DNA of 64,000 nucleotides, from assembly GCA_018873225.1 (NCBI GenBank), contig JAEILZ010000002.1, positions 1,302,001 through 1,366,000 on the forward strand. The letters are read 5' to 3'. The DNA comes from [Phialemoniopsis] sp. UDSM-2020 (Eukaryota > Ascomycota > Sordariomycetes > Thyridiales > Thyridiaceae). The notes under the pieces were generated by a model that saw only the letters and a program-made list of their open reading frames with translations, searched no databases and was not told where the DNA came from. The translations under genes were made by a program, and so were the position numbers. Positions 47,090 to 58,652 of this stretch are shown here, piece after piece. Each line of letters opens with the position of its first letter. Position 1 is the stretch's first letter.

Positions 47090-48457
47090 ATGATTATGGT
47101 CCGCCAAGGGCCGATCGGCTTGCTTGTCGCGCTGATAAGTCTCATCTGCCTGCTGGTATACATCGGCGCAGCTGCCAAAGACGCCTACAAGCTGCCGCCG
47201 AGCGTCTCGAATGCTTTCTCTTCCTCGCGCAGTGGCGCCTCGAGCGCGCCGAGTGGCAATGTATACGGCAAAGACTATCACGGGAAGTCGAGCCCGACCG
47301 ACATCAACAGGGTGGCGAACTCGTCGCTAGGCTTCAACAAGATCTTCGTCGTCGGACTGCCGGAACGGTCAGACAAGCGCGACGGTATCGCGCTGTCGGC
47401 TGCGCTGACTGGGTTCGATGTCGAGTGGATCGACGGTGTGCGCGGGACGGACATCCCGGACAAGGCGGTGCCCTTTGGAGTCAACAGGACGAAGCTGATG
47501 GAGACGAATCTGGGAAGCTGGAGGGGGCACATGAATGCCGTCAGAAGGTGAGTTCGAGCCCTCCGACTGTTGAGCGCCGTTCAAGGAACGTGATTACTGA
47601 CCAAGCTCTGGTGTGACGGTAGGATGGTCGAGGAAGGCATCGAATCCGCCCTCATCATGGAAGACGACATGGACTGGGACGTCCGGCTCAAGCCCCAACT
47701 CGAGATGATCGCCGCCGGCAGCCGCAAACTCATGACCGACCTCCCCGCGACCTACTTCCCCTCCCAACCCAAGACGACGGGCTCCGCGACCCCGCTCTCG
47801 CCCTACGGCAACGACTGGGACGTGCTCTGGCTCGGCCACTGCGGCGAGCCGTTCCCCGAGAACCTCGACGAGAACAAGGGCCTGGCGAAAGACGACCCGG
47901 CGCGCCTCGCCATGCAGCGCAAGTACACCATCTCCAACGACCTGTCGGTCCCGCCGCGCGACAAGGTCAAGGGCCTCGTCGACTTCAAGGCCCACCCGGA
48001 CCGCTCGCGCTTCGTGCACTACACGGCTGCGCCCATCTGCACCTTTGCCTACGCGCTTTCCTTGCGCGGCGCGCAAAAGGTGCTCTTCGACCTCAGCGTC
48101 GACCGCCTCGGCGGGCCCTTCGACAACGCGCTCGCCTCGCTGTGCCGGCGCGCCGTCGGGGCGTGGCCCGAGCTGGCGCGGAGGGAGGCCTCGGGTCAAG
48201 GGCTGACGGACGAGGAGCTGCGCGCCATCACGACGGACAAGGGCGACAGGGGGCTCGACGCCAAGTGCATCAGCGTGACGCCGCCCGTCTTCTTCCACCA
48301 CAAGAAGAAGGGCCTGATCTCGGGCGACAGCGACATCCAGACCGTCGGCGGCGAGGGCGGCATCAGGGAGAAGGGCACGACCGAGAACATTGTTTGGAGC
48401 GCCCGGAACAACCTCCGGAACATGATGCTCGGCTTACCCATGGAGAGCCAGTACTAA
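47090..48457 (+). CDS. GT25-family glycosyltransferase, type II membrane protein
   Basis: Two exons, 47090-47547 and 47623-48457, give 430 residues. Residues about 7-30 form one membrane anchor (GLLVALISLICLLVYIGAAA) with a short cytosolic head, as in Golgi glycosyltransferases. The luminal part has the glycosyltransferase family 25 pattern: IFVVGLPERSDKRDGIALSA near residue 84, FDVEWIDGVRGTDI, NLGSWRGHMNAVRRM, and IMEDDMDWD, whose acidic run is the nucleotide-sugar and metal site. FHHKKKGLISGDSDIQ follows near the end. Fungal members have unclear substrates; the family includes LPS and collagen galactosyl- and glucosyltransferases. GC content rises sharply in exon 2. Second Met at residue 3 is an alternative start. 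Confidence 0.85.
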
Positions 48458-48981
48458 AGGGGTTGGAATCACGATGTCAGGTGTACGATGTCGGGGACGC
48501 GAGACGTGGACACGGAGCCGTGATATACCCGCAGCGCAACAGTGCTGTCGTCAGTGCGTTGTACATACCGGCGAGCCCCATCAATATTCTAATGGTGGAA
48601 CGACCGAGGCCTTACCCGGACTCTATACTTTATCTTGAGCATTACGCAAGGAGTTTGAACGGCGTTTCGGTATATACGAAGGGGCAGATTATCATGAGCA
48701 CATATAGTAGATATCAGCCTAAACCAGGGACAGACAGGCATCGCCAAGATGCAGGTCTTGGTATTAAGGTCTTGTTAACACATAGAGAGAACGAGTAATA
48801 CACAAGAAACTCCAAAAGCAGACAACGAATCACACTCTGGAGTTGTTACTGGGAAGGAGTACGCAAGGCTCGTCCACTGTCATAGGCGTCTAGTATTGCA
48901 AGGGGTATCTCTCTATGACTTCGGTTCTCTCTATCCAAAGCAGCTCGGCCTCCCATTCAAGAGCCCTGTTTTCCTCCCGCT
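48458..48981. other. Convergent intergenic region (GT25 / carrier)
   Basis: Both 3' UTRs; nothing else is visible. Confidence 0.55.
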
Positions 48982-50070
48982 CTACATCATCTCAGCCGCC
49001 GCGCCCCCGGCCGCGGCCGCCGTCCCGTCCCTCACGGCCCGCCCCTGGCCCAGCTCCCGCATGATCCACTCGTACGTCGCCCACTGCACCGCGTTGACGA
49101 TGAAGGCCCGCACGCTGCACACCGTCAGCCCCCGGAAGAAGACACGCATCCCGCCCTCCCGGTACGCCTCCCGCGCTATCTCGACGGCGCCCTTGCGCCT
49201 CGCCGCCTGACCTCCGAGCAGTGCCGCTCCTTCACCGGACGACGCCGCCGGCCCCGAGCCCAGCATCTGCGCCTGCACCCTCGTCTTGACGACGTCGAGC
49301 GGGAACACGCTCGCCCACGTCACGACGCCCGCCACGCCGCCGCACAGCAGCACCCTCGCCGCCTCGCTCGACCACAGGCCTGCCGTACTCCCATCTCGCT
49401 GCTGCTGCGCCGCCGCCGCCGTCATCCACCGCGTGCACAGCTCGTACGCCCAGAAGTAGAACCCGTACCCGACGCCGTCCCGCAGCGCCGTCACCCCGCC
49501 GCCGAAATAGAAGCCGCGCAGCCCGCCCTCGCGCCGCAGGATGTGCCGCGCCACGCGCCACGACGAGTCGCCGGGTGGCCCGCGGGCCAGCTGCGCGCGG
49601 CACTTGACGAGCTCGGTCGGCGTCGAGACGACCCAGGTCGCGAGGCCGCCGGCGCAGCCCGCGAGCCACGTCGTCCAGAGCAGAGGAGCGGCGTGGCCGC
49701 CACCGGTGCCGGGGGTGGGTACTGGGGAGGGAAACAGCTGGCCCAGGGCGGCCTCGGCGCGGTTGTACGAGACGAAGAGCAGGGCGTTGAGGGCGCCGTA
49801 GCCGAGGATGGGCGCGGCAGCGCCGGTGACGAGCGAGGCGGCGGAGCGGAAGGGCCGCGGGCTCGCTGCTGCGGCCGACGCCGGCGCTGTCGGTGCTGCT
49901 CCGGTAGGCGGCGCTGCCGGCCCGGGGGACGCGGCCGGGAGAGAGCCGCCGAGGGGTTTGGTCTCGGGGCCGGGCCCGGCCTGCAGGCGGACCTTGATGA
50001 GGTCGAGCGGGTTGCCGATGACGATGCCGACGGCGCCGCTGATGTAGCCGGCCCAGAAGTCGGCCGACAT
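48982..50070 (-). CDS. Mitochondrial carrier family (SLC25) protein
   Basis: Single exon, 362 residues. The three carrier repeats are marked by PLDLIKVRLQ (Pro21), PTELVKCRAQ (Pro151) and PLDVVKTRVQ (Pro257), each preceded by a glycine-rich helix. Carriers of this family exchange small metabolites across the inner mitochondrial membrane. The PTELVKCR second signature resembles carnitine and basic amino-acid carriers, but substrate cannot be fixed from sequence. An Ala/Pro/Ser-rich insertion (about 43-73) in the first matrix loop is unusual for the family. The gene is strikingly GC-rich compared with its neighbours. Confidence 0.88.
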   Translation of the reverse strand: MSADFWAGYISGAVGIVIGNPLDLIKVRLQAGPGPETKPLGGSLPAASPGPAAPPTGAAPTAPASAAAASPRPFRSAASLVTGAAAPILGYGALNALLFVSYNRAEAALGQLFPSPVPTPGTGGGHAAPLLWTTWLAGCAGGLATWVVSTPTELVKCRAQLARGPPGDSSWRVARHILRREGGLRGFYFGGGVTALRDGVGYGFYFWAYELCTRWMTAAAAQQQRDGSTAGLWSSEAARVLLCGGVAGVVTWASVFPLDVVKTRVQAQMLGSGPAASSGEGAALLGGQAARRKGAVEIAREAYREGGMRVFFRGLTVCSVRAFIVNAVQWATYEWIMRELGQGRAVRDGTAAAAGGAAAEMM

Positions 50071-51101
50071 GGTAGGACGAAATTAGGTGTTACTGGCTTC
50101 CCGTGTGTCACATTCCAATGTGCGTATGTATGGGCTGCGTGCGGCAAACGTGCCGATTCGCGGGGGCGAGAGGGGGGAGAGAGAAGGGGTGTGGTTGCAC
50201 AACAGCAGATGTGAGGAGCAGTATGGAGTAGAGTACTAGTCACTATGCCGTGAGGGTGTCTCAACAAAAAAAGATCACCGGTTTGCGCTATGGCTCGAGA
50301 AAGACTGTCTCCAAGTGATGTAACAAATTGATAAACTCTCTCTCGAGTATACGGCCCGGCCTTTGGAGTTTAACTGCCCCGCTATTGCATTGACAGCCGG
50401 TGGCCGAGTGCTTGTGATTTCATCCGGGACCCCGCATCGCGCCGTAGCAAAGAACTATCTGTCCACGGTTCGGAATCAGGTATCAATTCGACTGTCACGT
50501 CTCTAGTGTGTATGACTGCACATGAAGTCGGCAATATCGCTGCTAGAGGAGAGCAGCAAAAGAAAGAGGGTGAGGAAACTACGACCTCGAATTCAGAACA
50601 CACCTTGATTAGAAGCTTTAGTGGTAGTAGTGACTTCGAATTTCAATTCAACCATCTCAATTTGCCATACCGATATCGATCATGCTTCCTTTACTCTGCT
50701 GGCATAGGTACCTATCTCTGCTCATTCCCCCAACAGATCATATTGATCTTATACTCCCCCTTCTCACAGCTACGGGTACCCAGCCTTTGTGTCCTAAAAG
50801 ACCCCAAATAGCAGCACGTCCAAGACTCGCAACGCATAACAGGCAACAGACAACACGATAAATCAAGAGAGAGACGCATCGGTTAGCAATTCAGAAAACG
50901 CAACAAGGGGTACTGTGACTACTACTGTACAAAGCAGGGGGGGAAATTTCACCTAACAATAGGAAAAGAAAACAAGCAGTCAGGAAAGCACAGAAGAGCC
51001 AAGCCACAGCAGCAGGATTCCAGTATAACCATCGAGAAAGACAAGAAAAAACCAAAGGCCCCAACAAAGTCAGAAAAGCAGAGACTAGACGGGTGATCGC
51101 A
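50071..51101. other. Intergenic region upstream of the carrier
   Basis: 1.0 kb between two leftward genes. It should hold the carrier promoter and the slm1 3' UTR. The right half is A-rich. No gene was seen. Confidence 0.5.
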
Positions 51102-54100
51102 TCAGTGAGGCGTGCTCTTGGGATATTCGCCGGGGATGTGCAGGTGCGAAATGGTAGGTACGCTGTCGTTTCTCACGGTCCCCGAAACGGGACGCGCCGT
51201 CTTTGTCGGCTGGGATGCGCCGTTGGCCACCAGACCGTTGATGCCGGGGTTGCTGGGTCCATCGCCGGGGGTGTTGAGGTCACTGGTACCTAACGAGGTG
51301 ATGGTCAGGTCTGTTGCCGTAGACATGCGTTGCTGTTCCTGGCCCGATGCGCCATACGCTGCTCCTGCACCTGCTGCAGCACCGATCCCAGCACCGGCCG
51401 CCATATAGGCTGCATTCTTGTTGGCCCCCGAGGACGCAACCTCCTTCTCCTCAGACGGGTATCCGAACCCCTCGCCATCCACCTCTCTATGCATCGAATC
51501 TTCCTGCCGCTGCTGGACAGGTCTCGGTCCACCAATGATCATGCCGAGGTTCGCGTGCTCATGCTCACTGAGCTGGTGCTGCTGCTCGCCGGCACCTGGG
51601 TTGCCATAAGCTGTCGACGTCTGCTGCTGGATAGGCTCGCTCGTGTACGGGTTGACTCCGTCCTGCTGCGCCTCGCGGTTGATAATGGCCGCATGAGAAG
51701 GCGCCTCGTTCATCGGGGTCTGAGGCGTCGCCCCGTATCCGAAGTGATGATTCGCGTTCTGATCTTGTCCGTCCAGCCCCGGATGCCCGCCGATACCACT
51801 ACCGGGAAGGGCACCCGCGGCGGCAATCACGTCGCGGTCGGCATTGTCGTTGCTGCTCATACCGGCATTGTTGTCGACGTTGTTGTTCTCAGAACTCACA
51901 CTACCCGGCGAATGGGGCGCCTGTAAGCCTCGTTGTGCGTTTACCTGGAGATCAGATGGGAAGCGCCCACCTGGTGAAGGTCGTCTCGGGAGCGATTCCT
52001 GCCTCGGGTGCTGCCTCGCGGCCTCGGCATCCACCGCAAAGGGCTCTTCGTCCTCCTCGTCGACGACGCCGTCGCTGCTGACCGACCGCTGCGACGACCG
52101 GCTGAAGCTGCGCGAGTGCCCGCGCACAAACTCGCTGCGCTCCTGTGGCGACTTCTCGGTGAGGGCCTTGATATCCTCGTACCACGCCATCATCGTGTCG
52201 TGGCTTTCGGCGCGGAAGACCCACGTGTGGCCGCGGTGCATCGAACCCGTCTGCCGCCCCTTGAGGATAAACTTGTTCGAAGACCCGCCACCCGACGAGT
52301 GCGAGCCAAGCTTCTGCTCCGGGAGGTATAGTGACATGACCGGCGCTTGCGTCTTGTCCGCCGACTTGAACTCGTGGAGATGGGTGGGCGACAGCACGTA
52401 CCTAGAGAGATCAGCGGATAAATTGACTCGGCCAAACGACAAAACTGGAGACTTACCAGCCAGCGGTATAACTCTTCAAGTACTTGCTCTTGCGCTCGAG
52501 GAGACCGGCGCGAACCTCTTGGCATGCATAGTGGTCCCGGCCAGGGTAGTGGATGAACTGGAACTGCCGGATCGGGATCTCGGGATCGACGAATTTCTCG
52601 TCCTTTTGCACAAACATGTTCCACTCGTGATCCTTGGGCATAGCGACAGGCCCGACGCGGAGCTCCTCAATGGCGGTCCAAGCAGCGTCGGCCTCGCGCT
52701 TCAGGATGCCAGCATAGGCATTGTATGACTTTTGGATCTCACCGACGACAATCGACTCGAGCTCCCGGCCTGAGCTTTCCAGATTCAGGTAAGCCTAGCC
52801 GATATTAGTAAAGGACGCAAGGTGTTGAGGGAGGAGTAGCAGCCTGGCTGGAAGAATGCTCACCTGGTGCAAATAGTTCTCTTCATCAATCTGCCTCTCC
52901 AGCTGCCTGTCCACGGCGAGACGCAGCAGGTAGGGGTCCTGTTTGCCGGTTGCCAGAGAAGAGTCGAGATCGCTCTGGCCCAGGACGTCCTGCAAGGTCT
53001 TGACAGCCCTCTTGGTGCCGTCCATCTCCTTCTCGACGGAATTCTTGAAGTCGCCGGACAGGTTCTTGATCTCCTTGATCTTCTGGTGGAGGTCGCTACG
53101 CAAGCCAATAAGGGCGAGAATAACATCCTCTTCAATCTCACGAGCCTTGTTCGCCTCGAGGATCGCTTGCTTGTTATAGCTGCGAAGTATCTGCAGGGCG
53201 TCATCGAGCCCCCCTGTGGTCAGGAAGCCGGCCGGCGTCGAGGTGTTGTTCAAAACGTTGGCGAGCTTGAGAAGAGACTTGGATTTGTGCTCATAGTGCG
53301 TCTGGATCTCTCGGAAGTAGGTAATGAGGTCCTTGAGGATCTTGCGCCAAGCTGGGCCAATCAGTTAGCCTGCGTTCGCATCGCAACACTACCAACCCTC
53401 GCCGCTGAAATAGACAGAGGAGTACTCACAATTGAAGCGATTGGCGAGAGCCTCGGTGGGGTTGCCCGACGTGGGGACGGGGCAGAAGAAGGCGCTCTGA
53501 ATCTCGTCCGGATCGGTGTTGCTCTGTAGTGCAAGGCTCTTGACGCTGCCGGCCTTCATGCTGCGCCGGCTGCTGCTTCGGCGGAGGCTAGCGCCCCTGC
53601 GGAGGCTCGCCTTCTTCTTAAGAGTGTTGCTCCGCGAGGGGAGCTGGGAGGAGGTCTCATGGTCCTGGCCGCCGACGGAGCCACCAGAGACCGAGGCAGA
53701 CCGCTGCAGGGTGTGGGTGCTGGCCTCGCCGTCCATCATGATGGAGCTGCCGCGCTGGCTGGCGTCCCACTCCTCGGTGAACTTGGTCGGTCGTTGGGCG
53801 ACAGGAGCAGGGAGAGGCGTGGTGCTGCGACCGCGCTGAGGCTCGACGTGCGATCCGGGTGAGGCAAGACGGGAGTTGGCAATTGTGTTGAGCCTGGTTG
53901 GGTCCTCGTAGCCGTCGTCGTGATCCTGACCGAGCTGCTGATGTTGCTGTTGCTGATAGTAGCGTGAGAAATAACCACTGGACTGGCTGGGGGTCCTGGC
54001 AATTGATTGCGACTCCGGACGCTCGGGTGCGACGGCAGGAGAGGTTTGGTTGTGAAGGAGGTGATGATGTTGAGATTGGGGCGAGGTGAGAGGGGACTTG

Positions 54101-54111
54101 GCGGTCGCCAT
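51102..54111 (-). CDS. slm1: Slm1/Slm2-like PH-domain TORC2 effector
   Basis: Four exons reading leftward, 54111-53430, 53351-52864, 52794-52457 and 52401-51102, give 935 residues. Slm proteins bind PI(4,5)P2 at the plasma membrane (eisosomes), move to TORC2 under stress and are calcineurin targets. Residues 1-227 are disordered, Ser/Arg/Gln-rich with a basic run (KKKASLRRGASLRR). An F-BAR-like helical region spans about 228-470 (WRKILKDLITYFREIQTHYE, SKSLLKLANVL). The PH domain spans about 480-600 (QVRAGLLERKSKYLKSYTAGW, WVFRAESHDTMMAWY). The C-terminal third is low-complexity with a Gly/Ala-rich stretch (MAAGAGIGAAAGAGAAYGA). It ends with PTISHL (918-923), a possible PxIxIT-type calcineurin site. 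The start is the first ATG; the frame continues upstream only from a GTG. Confidence 0.9.
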
Positions 54112-56202
54112 GTTGACGCAATCGCAACGCCCTGCGCTACCGAAACCTACGTAAGAAGTAAGGCAAGGTAGCACAGCACACAGCTCTCTGGCGGCAAAAC
54201 CTTAGTCAACGGCAGGGCCCTCTTCTGCTGCTAGGCGCAGACGCTAAAAATGTGTACAAAGTCAGTCAGAGAGAGAGACTGCCTGTTGCTCTGCGCCAGT
54301 TTCTGCGGGGTAGGGGGGGAGAAAGGAGGAGAGTGACTGGACTGGGGGACTGCTCCTTTCTCTCTCTCTGTCGATGATGCACGACTCGCGCGGTGGAGGA
54401 TTCAGCTTGCTTGGGCTGGTCGGGCGGAGCAGCACCAACAGCACCAGCAGACCAGAATGGGGTCAAGCACAAAGTATGAGAAGAGAAAAAAAAAAGAGGG
54501 ACACCTAGGTACCTACTTGCAGGAATTGTGGATATATCTGTCGTCCTGGATCTGGCAGTCTTCTGTGATTATGGTCAAGAGAGAAAAGAGGTTGGCGGGG
54601 GTTGCTTATTGGGGAGGAAAATGGGGGAATAGCTATCGACCATGTTTCCTGTTTCATTCCCTCTACTAACCCAGTAAGTAGTCTACCCTCTCTTTCTTGT
54701 CATCCTACGATACCTACCTACCCTGGTACTCTAGCTCTTGTGTACGCGTGCCGGTGCAATGAGGCCTGATTCCCCGCAAGCAATTAAAAAAACCTCTAAT
54801 GGCACCCTTGGCAATCCAAGGTTCTCCTGAGAAAAAAAGCCTTATTAGCGAGATGCTCAGGGTGGACTTGCGCATGCATCACATTGAATGACTAAAGTAA
54901 CTACCGCGAGCAAGAAACAGCCACGAGGTCGAGAGCACCAACAAGGCCAGTTTGACAAGTCGGTCTCCCCGATAATGGCACCGAGCCAAGCTCATCATCA
55001 TGAAAACAGCATAGCTACCAGCGCTGGGTGGTATCGGGATCAGTGTGAAAGTGAATTGATGACGTCGTCTGGGCGCCAAGCCTTGGGTATCCCTGTCGCA
55101 CATCCACACGCAAATGCCATAATCTCCACACTTTGGTAGCTGTGCTGTCTGGGCTGATCTACAAGTACTCACGTACTCTTCAGGTGTATCCTATCCTGCG
55201 CCAATCCTTTGCCTTGTAGGTAGGATGGAGGGGGACGCAACGGGGGAATGATCCAAGGCACCTCGATAGAGCCAAGAAAAGCGCATGGGGATTCGACAAG
55301 GTGCAATGGAAGAAAAATATCAAAACTTCGGCATGCCGATCTACCAAGTGCATGAGCTATCATGGCTAGTCCCGCCGGTCACAATTCAAAGATGGGTGTA
55401 CAGCATAAGATAGCGTTGGACCGTTCTACATAGGTAGCCGGTCCTTGATCGCATCCAGCCTTGCCGAGCACCCATTCATGATAACCATCTTCTCTCTTTC
55501 TGCCCTCTATTCTCTCAGCCCAGGACCTCAGTGTCAGTCTGCCTGTAGAGACGTCATCGGCACATCGTATGACCCTTGCGAACATTTTGCACGATTCTCT
55601 TTACTTGCCAGGCGGATCGGCACAACTCCCAGCCTCTCATGTATTTGACTCGGTCGGCAATGCCCCGCTGTGATAGTATTGAAAGATTAGCGTTCTAGAG
55701 GACTCTCTTGAGTAACAGGCCAATAACGAAGCAAGGTAAAAGTCTATACACTTCAGGACGAGATTGTGGTTGTAATTCAGTGTATTTCAGATCCACCTAC
55801 AACATGCAGTAGTTCCGGTATTGATCAAGTCACATAGCCTTGCGAGGTGTTGAGCTGTATACATCTGGGTAACGGAATCACCATCCACCTTAAGCTGCAG
55901 CCTCATGGTAGCCATTGGCGCCCTTGAAACTAAAAAATAATATTCAAAAAAATATGCAAGGGAATGGGCAACATATAAAGTAAAGAAGAGGGCAAGAAGA
56001 AATATTGACAAATCTCTGAATAACGCCGTGCTATGCCTATAAGAAAAGCACTATCTCACGATGAGGCCGTCGCCTCGACAAACACTATTTCATTTATCGG
56101 AACTTGACGCAGTTTGTATAGACCGTTCGTCATCCGCCAATATTACAATTGCTCGTTTCCAAAGGGGGGTGAAACAGCCTCACTGGCCTCGCTGGCCTCG
56201 TC
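54112..56202. other. Intergenic region upstream of slm1
   Basis: 2.1 kb between two leftward genes. TACCTAC and CTAGGTAC-type short motifs recur (about 54505-54515 and 54710-54722), as in many Sordariomycete intergenic regions. No gene or RNA was recognised. Confidence 0.5.
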
Positions 56203-58002
56203 CTAGGAGATCGGGGGTGTCTCAGTAGAGTGCAATGTGTCCGTCGCACAGAGATTGGTGGTGGAAGAAGCCTGCCTCAATCGAGTCCCCCTGCGCGGTG
56301 GCGGCGCTTTCGGCGGGAGCTTCTTGTGGCTCTTCCCATTGATTTGGACTGCCGTCGTTGTAGTCGCACTGCTGCTACTATGGACGCTGGTCGCAGCCGT
56401 GGTTGTGATGACCGGAACGCCGTGTCTATGCTTGGGCACCGCTGGCAGTGCCTTTCTAGGTCTCCTGACCGGAGGTGCCGCAGACTCCGATGAGACCGCT
56501 CTCGAGTGAGTCGGCGAGTCTGTCAATTCTGGCGACGAAGCCGTGCTCGTGCTCGGGCTCTCGTCTTCCACCTGCTCAGATACCAGCCCGGCCTTGCGAC
56601 TCGGCGTCATCACGCCCGGTTTCTCCATGACGGCCGCCACATCGACTACACTCATACTACTAGCCGCCTGTGCATTGCTTAGGCTGATGCCCAGGAGCTT
56701 GCGTGCGACGTCTCCTTCTGCCGTATCCGCCAGCCACTTCACCTTGGAGACGCGATCGACAAGTCTCAGCGTCGTTTCATCCGCAGGTGCAAAATGTAGA
56801 TTGCCGACGCCACCGAGAATAGCGAGGACCTTGATAATCTCCTCTCGCTTGTAATGTGGCGGATGGCTGAGCTGAGTGTGAGCAAGGAGAGGGTACAGCA
56901 CTCGAAGATACGTGTGCCGAAGCGACATCAGCTCGTTGGGCAAGTCCAAAAGGTTGCGAATGATGACATCAAGAAGTACTCGCAAGTCATTGGTATAAAA
57001 GTACTCGTACGTGGCGGTCGTGGTGAAGAGGAGATAGAGAAGCTTGAGAATCAGGAGCTGCAGTGAGGTCTCCGTCTCCCTGTTCAGTAGCAAGATGATG
57101 TTCTCGCCAAATGTTCGAAACATGGGCCCGTGAACACTGAGGACCTTGATCACTCTGTTGGTCATGGGTGCTGTGGGCGACGAAGGGTCGGCGGCCGCAG
57201 TCGTAGATGCTACCATATACTGCTCATTCAAGACCAGCTATAACGAAAGACTTAGCTCCTAGATCATTTTTCCATTTCAAGCATGTGTGACTGACCAGCA
57301 CTCGTATGATAGGATAGTGATACGGGTCGTCTGCATCGTCCGAAACGTCCTCGATCAGTTGGAATAGGTACGTGATCAATGCATCGTCGACATGGAGCAG
57401 ATCGTCCGTTCGCACTCTCTCGATTCGTGACATCTCGTACGTCAATTCGAGCAGGAGCCGATGCAATCTCCGGTCATCGTCTCGACAACCCTTGACGAGG
57501 TCGACCAACCTCGCAAAGCAGCCTTCGTCAATCATGCGCCGAAAGACATCTTCGTCACAGCGCCCGTCAAGGAGCAGGAAGTTGGTAATGACGTGCAGCG
57601 GGCCGATCTCGTCCTCCTGTAAAAGACTATATATTATCTGTGTGCGCACATAATCCCGATGGTGCACAAATATCGGGCTGTCCAGCAGCTTCTGGGAGCA
57701 AGTCGCGACATCGTCCTCGTAGCTGAGATACTGGTCTCGACAGCTGGAGACCAAGGAGAGCCAGGAGCGTAGGGCGTCGTCGATGGATTCATGATTGTCG
57801 CAAGGAGCCGATAGGATGCCTTCTAGATCTGCACAAAAAGTGAAAGGCGCCTGTCAGTCATCTTTCGGAGACCTCACACAGGAGAGGGGTGGCCCCGGGG
57901 CTGATTGATCGCGGGGCAGGATGCGAGCCAAGAAGAAGTGAACTGACCATCCCAGAACTGCTCTTCACTCCCCACCGAAGGAGCGGCTTCGTTGTCCGAC
58001 AT
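56203..58002 (-). CDS. ldb17: Ldb17/SPIN90-type Arp2/3 activator
   Basis: Three exons reading leftward, 58002-57948, 57828-57296 and 57237-56203, give 540 residues. Both introns start with GTCAGT. The SPIN90/Ldb17 leucine-rich domain occupies roughly residues 60-380. Recognisable parts are [86 protein letters not shown] and [20 protein letters not shown]. Such proteins (S. pombe Dip1, yeast Ldb17) activate Arp2/3 without a pre-existing filament and control endocytic actin patches. The C-terminal 160 residues are Ser/Thr-rich and carry proline motifs ([25 protein letters not shown]) suited to SH3 partners. Confidence 0.88.
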
Positions 58003-58652
58003 AATCTGGCGGGCTCGGCGACGAAAGAGACATGAATCATAACAGGACCAGCCGGCCGACGACAATCTCTCATGGGATTCATGGATGGGATAGTGTCCCT
58101 CTCTATGGTCAGAAGAGCAGCAGCAAGAGGAGGAGAAGGAAGGAAATGGCAAGATGTGGTAGGTAGCACAAGCCAAGCCTTGGATTGCATATGCGACAGG
58201 GGGGAGGGTGGGCAGGACGAGACGTTCAAAGATCAGCCCCACGTTTTGTATGCACGGGCCAGCGAAACGGTCCTGAGGATCGCCGTTATCGCTTGATGCT
58301 AGCACTAGAGAGGGGCGAGTTTGGGCGGGTGTCATGAGCCGGCCAGCCGACTGTGACTGTGGCTTACAACATTGAACAGCATGTTAGCATATTAAAATGA
58401 TGTATTCTAGCTAATTGACACTAGAGGGCCCTGAAACGTATAATGGGTGGGACTTTGATGCTTCAATGTTGGCTGTACACAATGCCACAACGCCTAGGCA
58501 GCCCTCTCGCTGTATGTCCAACCCGACCACCATATTCTATATAACATTGAAAGAAGGACGAAGCCCGGGAAAGGAACACCTTTAATTACGCCGACAAGTC
58601 TTTGGGTGGTAACCCAACCAGGAAAAGTGATATACACACATGCATCAGTTTC
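58003..58652. other. Intergenic region (ldb17 upstream, lro1 downstream)
   Basis: 0.65 kb between two leftward genes. Expected: ldb17 promoter and lro1 3' UTR. No gene was seen. Confidence 0.55.

Noticed and set aside
47594..48301. 235-codon antisense ORF opposite GT25 exon 2
   Set aside because: Arises from high GC and strong codon bias in the real gene; begins with GTG-like start and has no domain.
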